A stretch of 64,000 bases of DNA, taken from Deinococcus sp. YIM 134068. GTDB taxonomy: Bacteria; Deinococcota; Deinococci; Deinococcales; Deinococcaceae. The notes beneath the pieces are model-generated. The model searched no databases and was not told the DNA's origin. It worked only from the letters and a program-made list of their open reading frames with translations. Positions 61,500-64,000 of this stretch are shown here, in pieces (the first letter of the stretch is position 1; every line of letters begins with the position of its first letter). Location: contig NZ_JAZHPF010000006.1 in NCBI RefSeq assembly GCF_036543075.1, positions 124,001-188,000 on the forward strand. The letters run 5' to 3'. Both the position numbers and the translations under genes were made by a program.

Positions 61500-62019
61500 G
61501 GAGTCTCCTTGCAGGAGGGGTCACCCCAGGAATGGCGTGAAAACCAACGCTGGGCCAGAGTCAACGTGACATAGGCTCGTGGCAGGGTACCAGCCATGAA
61601 CCAGGGTCTGCACTGGGGAAAGCCCCCTGACCGTTTAGCTTAGACCTTCCCGGAACGCCACGCCTTTGCCAGCCTCAGCTACAGTTTCTCCGCATGTTCA
61701 AATCCTGGTTGCCATCCTCATGACATCTGTACGTCTGTACAGATACCTTACAAGTGTATGCGTCCAGTGTCCTCAGCCATCGGTCTTTCCAGGACGCCGA
61801 TCCTCACTTCCCGCGCCGTTCTCCGTCCTGGCCCTGGTGCCCGATGGGGTTCCCTGCACGGTCTGCTGAAGTGCACTGGAGCAGGCGAAGCTTCGAGGAC
61901 TACACGCCCGGGAAGCACACCTTGAGGGCTGAGGTTCAAGGGGCCGCAGTCCACTCCGCTCCGGCCCTGCTGACGAAGGGGGCAGAGGCCTGCCCCTGGC
62001 CACTGGAAGGGCGCAACCC
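61500..62019. other. Gap with a palindromic operator-like site
   Basis: No gene is seen in 520 bases. At 61725-61744 lies ATCTGTAC-GTCT-GTACAGAT, a perfect 8-bp inverted repeat with a 4-base centre, typical in size for a dimeric repressor site. It is about 275 bp before the thioredoxin gene. No clear -35/-10 pair is associated. Confidence 0.5.
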
Positions 62020-62598
62020 GTGAATTCGACTTCCCCTTCCCCTGGCCCTCACGCCCCGGTGACCCTGTGGCGACGCCTGCTGCCGCCCGTGCTCGCGGCT
62101 GCCCTCGCGGTGGTCCTGGGCGTGGCCCTGCTCAACCCAGCGCGCGGCACAACCAGCGGCGGCCCGCTCGTCGGAAAGCCAGCCCCCGCCTTCGCCCTCC
62201 AGAGCCTAGACGGTGCGCCGGTTGGGTTGGCGGACCTGCGTGGTCGGCCCGTCGTGCTGAACTTCTGGGCGTCGTGGTGTACCCCGTGCCGCGAGGAAGC
62301 GCCCCTGTTCCGTGAACTCAGCGAACGGCAGGAGGCCAGCCAGGGCCTCGCCGTGATCGGCATCCTCTTCCAGGAGACCAAAGAACAGAACGCCCGCGAC
62401 TTCATTCGTGAATTCGCCCTCGCGTATCCCAGCCTGCGTGACCCCCAGTCCAGAACCGCGATCAACTACGGCGTAGGCGGCATTCCCGAGACGTTCTTCA
62501 TCGACAGGGCAGGCGTGGTTCAGCACCTGGACCGGGGCGGCCTGAACCGCGAGCGGCTGAACGTCGGGCTGGACAAGATCGGGGTGGGCAGGCTGTGA
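62020..62598 (+). CDS. TlpA/ResA/DsbE-type membrane-anchored thioredoxin
   Basis: From GTG 62020 the product has 192 aa. One N-terminal helix ([16 protein letters not shown]) anchors a thioredoxin fold with [14 protein letters not shown] (redox CTPC) and the cis-Pro segment [12 protein letters not shown], which has the extra Glu typical of DsbE/ResA. It reduces apocytochrome c or other exported thiols and needs electrons from a CcdA/DsbD protein such as that at 53645. No TTTACA box was found before it. Confidence 0.88.
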   Translation: MNSTSPSPGPHAPVTLWRRLLPPVLAAALAVVLGVALLNPARGTTSGGPLVGKPAPAFALQSLDGAPVGLADLRGRPVVLNFWASWCTPCREEAPLFRELSERQEASQGLAVIGILFQETKEQNARDFIREFALAYPSLRDPQSRTAINYGVGGIPETFFIDRAGVVQHLDRGGLNRERLNVGLDKIGVGRL

Positions 62599-62647
62599 GC
62601 GATGGCCTGGGCCCGGCCGCCCCCCTGGCGGGCAGGAGAGCAATCTC

Positions 62648-63226
62648 GTGTCCTGGACAGCTTTCCCGAACTGTGTCTCCGACCTGACGCCCGGGCTGCT
62701 CGCGGGTCTCGCCCCGCCTGCCCCGGCCGAGGACCTCCGGGCCCTGACCGCGGCGCTGAACAGCCCGCCTCCCAACGACGTCCATCAGGTGCTCGCCACC
62801 CACAACGGGCAACGGGCCGGGCACCGCCTGCTGTTTGGCCTGAAACCGATGAGTGCGCACGGCATCACCCACCATCGCCAGAGCGTCGCCCGCCTCCTGG
62901 AACGTGAGGGGCCTGTGCCGGTGACGAATCTGGACGGGCGCGCGCAGGCGTACGAACCGAATCCGCACCACGTCCCGCTGTTCACGGACAACACCGGGAA
63001 TTTTCCCGGCTTCTCTCTGGCCCCAGTGGCGTCGGGCGTGTGGGGCCAGGTCGTCGTCTTCGGACTGGACATCCCCTGTCCCCGGGTGGTCGCCAACTCG
63101 TTTCACACGCTTTTTGAGGAGCTGAGCGCCGAACTCCGGCAGGGGAACTTTCTGATCCAGGAAGTGGGAGGGTACGTCTCCATGAAGCCTGGGAACGGCT
63201 CGGCCCTGTCACAGATCCTGCCGTAA
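62648..63226 (+). CDS. SMI1/KNR4 (SUKH) family protein
   Basis: GTG 62648 follows AGGAGA. The 192-aa protein has the SUKH pattern: PPAPAEDLRALTAALNSPPP and DVHQVLATHNGQ, then RLLFGLKPMSAHGI. Further on are HHVPLFTDNTGNFPGFSL, GQVVVFGLD and RVVANSFHTLFEEL. Such proteins are immunity partners of polymorphic toxins or general housekeeping factors. No toxin gene is adjacent, so an orphan immunity role is only possible. Confidence 0.8.
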   Translation: MSWTAFPNCVSDLTPGLLAGLAPPAPAEDLRALTAALNSPPPNDVHQVLATHNGQRAGHRLLFGLKPMSAHGITHHRQSVARLLEREGPVPVTNLDGRAQAYEPNPHHVPLFTDNTGNFPGFSLAPVASGVWGQVVVFGLDIPCPRVVANSFHTLFEELSAELRQGNFLIQEVGGYVSMKPGNGSALSQILP

Positions 63227-63421
63227 GTGTGGGGGAGGTGGACTCGCCCACCAGCCCTGCTCCGGTCCTTGCCCCAGGCGGATGCACGCTCCCCAAGGTT
63301 TCAACGGCCGTCCGGGTGTGTCTGAGGACCAACGCCCTCTCCTGGGCGAGACTGATCGTGCTCCCTTCTTGCCGGGCGATACCCCGTCCACGTGATGCCC
63401 GACTCAACCTGAGCCTTCCAT

Positions 63422-63583
63422 TCAGCGGGCAGGACCCGCCGGTGTGACGTCCCCGGTCGGCGCCTCCTGGAGAGGCGGAGCATCCAGCCGCCGGTCCCAG
63501 GCGCTGAGCAGACCGAGCAGGAGCAAGGCCAGCAGCAACCCCAGGGCGGCACGCCTTCCAGTGGAGGTGTTGGACTGAGGCAT
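63422..63583 (-). CDS. Very small membrane protein (53 aa)
   Basis: ATG 63583 has a strong GAGGGGG site. The product starts MPQSNTSTGRRAA and has one hydrophobic helix (ALGLLLALLLLGLLSAW), followed by a short Pro-rich tail. It lies 24 bp after the methyltransferase-like gene on the same strand. Function unknown. Confidence 0.55.
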   Translation of the reverse strand: MPQSNTSTGRRAALGLLLALLLLGLLSAWDRRLDAPPLQEAPTGDVTPAGPAR

Positions 63584-63607
63584 GGGTGTCCCCCTCAAGG
63601 CGTGCCG

Positions 63608-64000
63608 TCAGGGTGAGAAGAACCCTGGCACGCCGACAGCGCGCCCCGATGGCGAGAATTGGTAGCGCAGCAGGCGGTGCAGCCGCCGCAGCGCTGGGAC
63701 CTGCCGCAGCACCCGACAAGCGGTCCGCTCCACCCTGGGCAGCCGCGCGAATCCCGGGAGACCCAGCAGGCCAACGTCGTCAAGGAGGTGGAAGCCTGGC
63801 CTCCAGGCTTCCACCTCCCGGGGGTTTTCCAGGCCCCAGCGCAAGGTGGCGCCGGACGCGTGTAGGGCCGGGTGCCGCGCGCCCCAGCCCACCCCCAGCG
63901 GGCTGAGGGCGTCGAACACCAGCTCCCCCGAAGGAAACGCCCCACCCAGCCGCGTGAGCAGCGCGCGCACCTCGGCCTCCGGCAGGTACATCAACAACCC
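63608..64000 (-). CDS. Leucine-carboxyl-methyltransferase-type SAM methyltransferase, 5' end outside window
   Basis: The frame is open to the window edge (130 codons) and reads GLLMYLPEAEVRALLTRLG and FPSGELVFDALSPLG, the post-motif II region of PPM1/LCM-type methyltransferases (normally EGVLMYL). RWGLENPREVEAWRPGFHLLDD and PRVERTACRVLRQVPALRRL follow. Only the C-terminal half is inside. Bacterial members methylate small molecules, often in secondary metabolism; the substrate is unknown. Confidence 0.75.
   Translation of the reverse strand, partial: GLLMYLPEAEVRALLTRLGGAFPSGELVFDALSPLGVGWGARHPALHASGATLRWGLENPREVEAWRPGFHLLDDVGLLGLPGFARLPRVERTACRVLRQVPALRRLHRLLRYQFSPSGRAVGVPGFFSP

Overview
The window looks like part of a Deinococcus genome, probably a plasmid or an accessory region of the chromosome. 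The evidence is high G+C, several leaderless TANNNT-type promoters, an SMI1/KNR4 protein and IS4/IS630-type elements. No rRNA, tRNA or CRISPR array was seen. The species assignment is inference from gene content; no marker gene is present.

Region 1 (1-18.3 kb) is an accessory and defence region, almost all on the minus strand. It holds an MmeI/DrmMI-like nuclease-methyltransferase gene broken by one in-frame TAG, with a PD-(D/E)XK-like gene after it and a HEPN-like gene before it. Next come an intact-looking IS4-family element (18-bp inverted repeats) and a two-gene SIR2 plus giant helical-repeat unit. Two unknown proteins follow, then a tightly overlapping operon (membrane protein, unknown, sigma-region-4-like protein, acyltransferase, frameshifted DUF2227-like protein). 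The region ends with an Abi_2 gene that has a frameshift behind a near-perfect promoter.

Region 2 (18.4-34 kb) is a defence island. At one end is a tyrosine-recombinase-like gene, next to a decayed phosphoesterase flanked by a 20-bp inverted repeat; at the other end is a C-terminal piece of the same recombinase family. Inside is a translationally coupled DISARM-like operon in the order drmMII, two unknown genes, drmA, drmB, HNH nuclease. No phospholipase-D drmC gene is seen; an HNH gene sits in its place. An N-terminally cut ABC-3C (DUF3732) ATPase abuts the recombinase fragment.

Region 3 (34.4-41.8 kb) carries metal and redox genes: a ZIP transporter and a Tat-exported multicopper oxidase divergent from a DtxR/MntR-type regulator, with two matching TTTAG-N6-CTAA operators between them. 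It continues with a CopZ-like chaperone interrupted by TAG, a DoxX-like protein, an aldo/keto reductase and an SDR pseudogene split by an IS630 element.

Region 4 (41.8-57.2 kb) is an envelope, lipoprotein and redox cluster. It holds a C39-like peptidase, a class B PBP, a Met/His-rich small protein, Lnt, a UshA-type lipoprotein, Lgt-DUF3105-response regulator-histidine kinase, DUF305, LysM-M23, CcdA, BNR and YncE-like propeller genes. Eight promoters here share one architecture: two TTTACA-like half-sites 5 bp apart, then exactly 9 bp, then a TANNNT-like -10. This predicts a PhoB/OmpR-type regulon, probably controlled by the response regulator encoded in the cluster. It is the strongest candidate for an undescribed system in the window.

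Region 5 (57.2-64 kb) is mixed: a decayed LacD aldolase, an archaeal-type (type II) GAPDH, transposase remnants, a 3-hydroxyacyl-CoA dehydrogenase, a TlpA/ResA thioredoxin, an SMI1/KNR4 protein and the end of a leucine-carboxyl-type methyltransferase.
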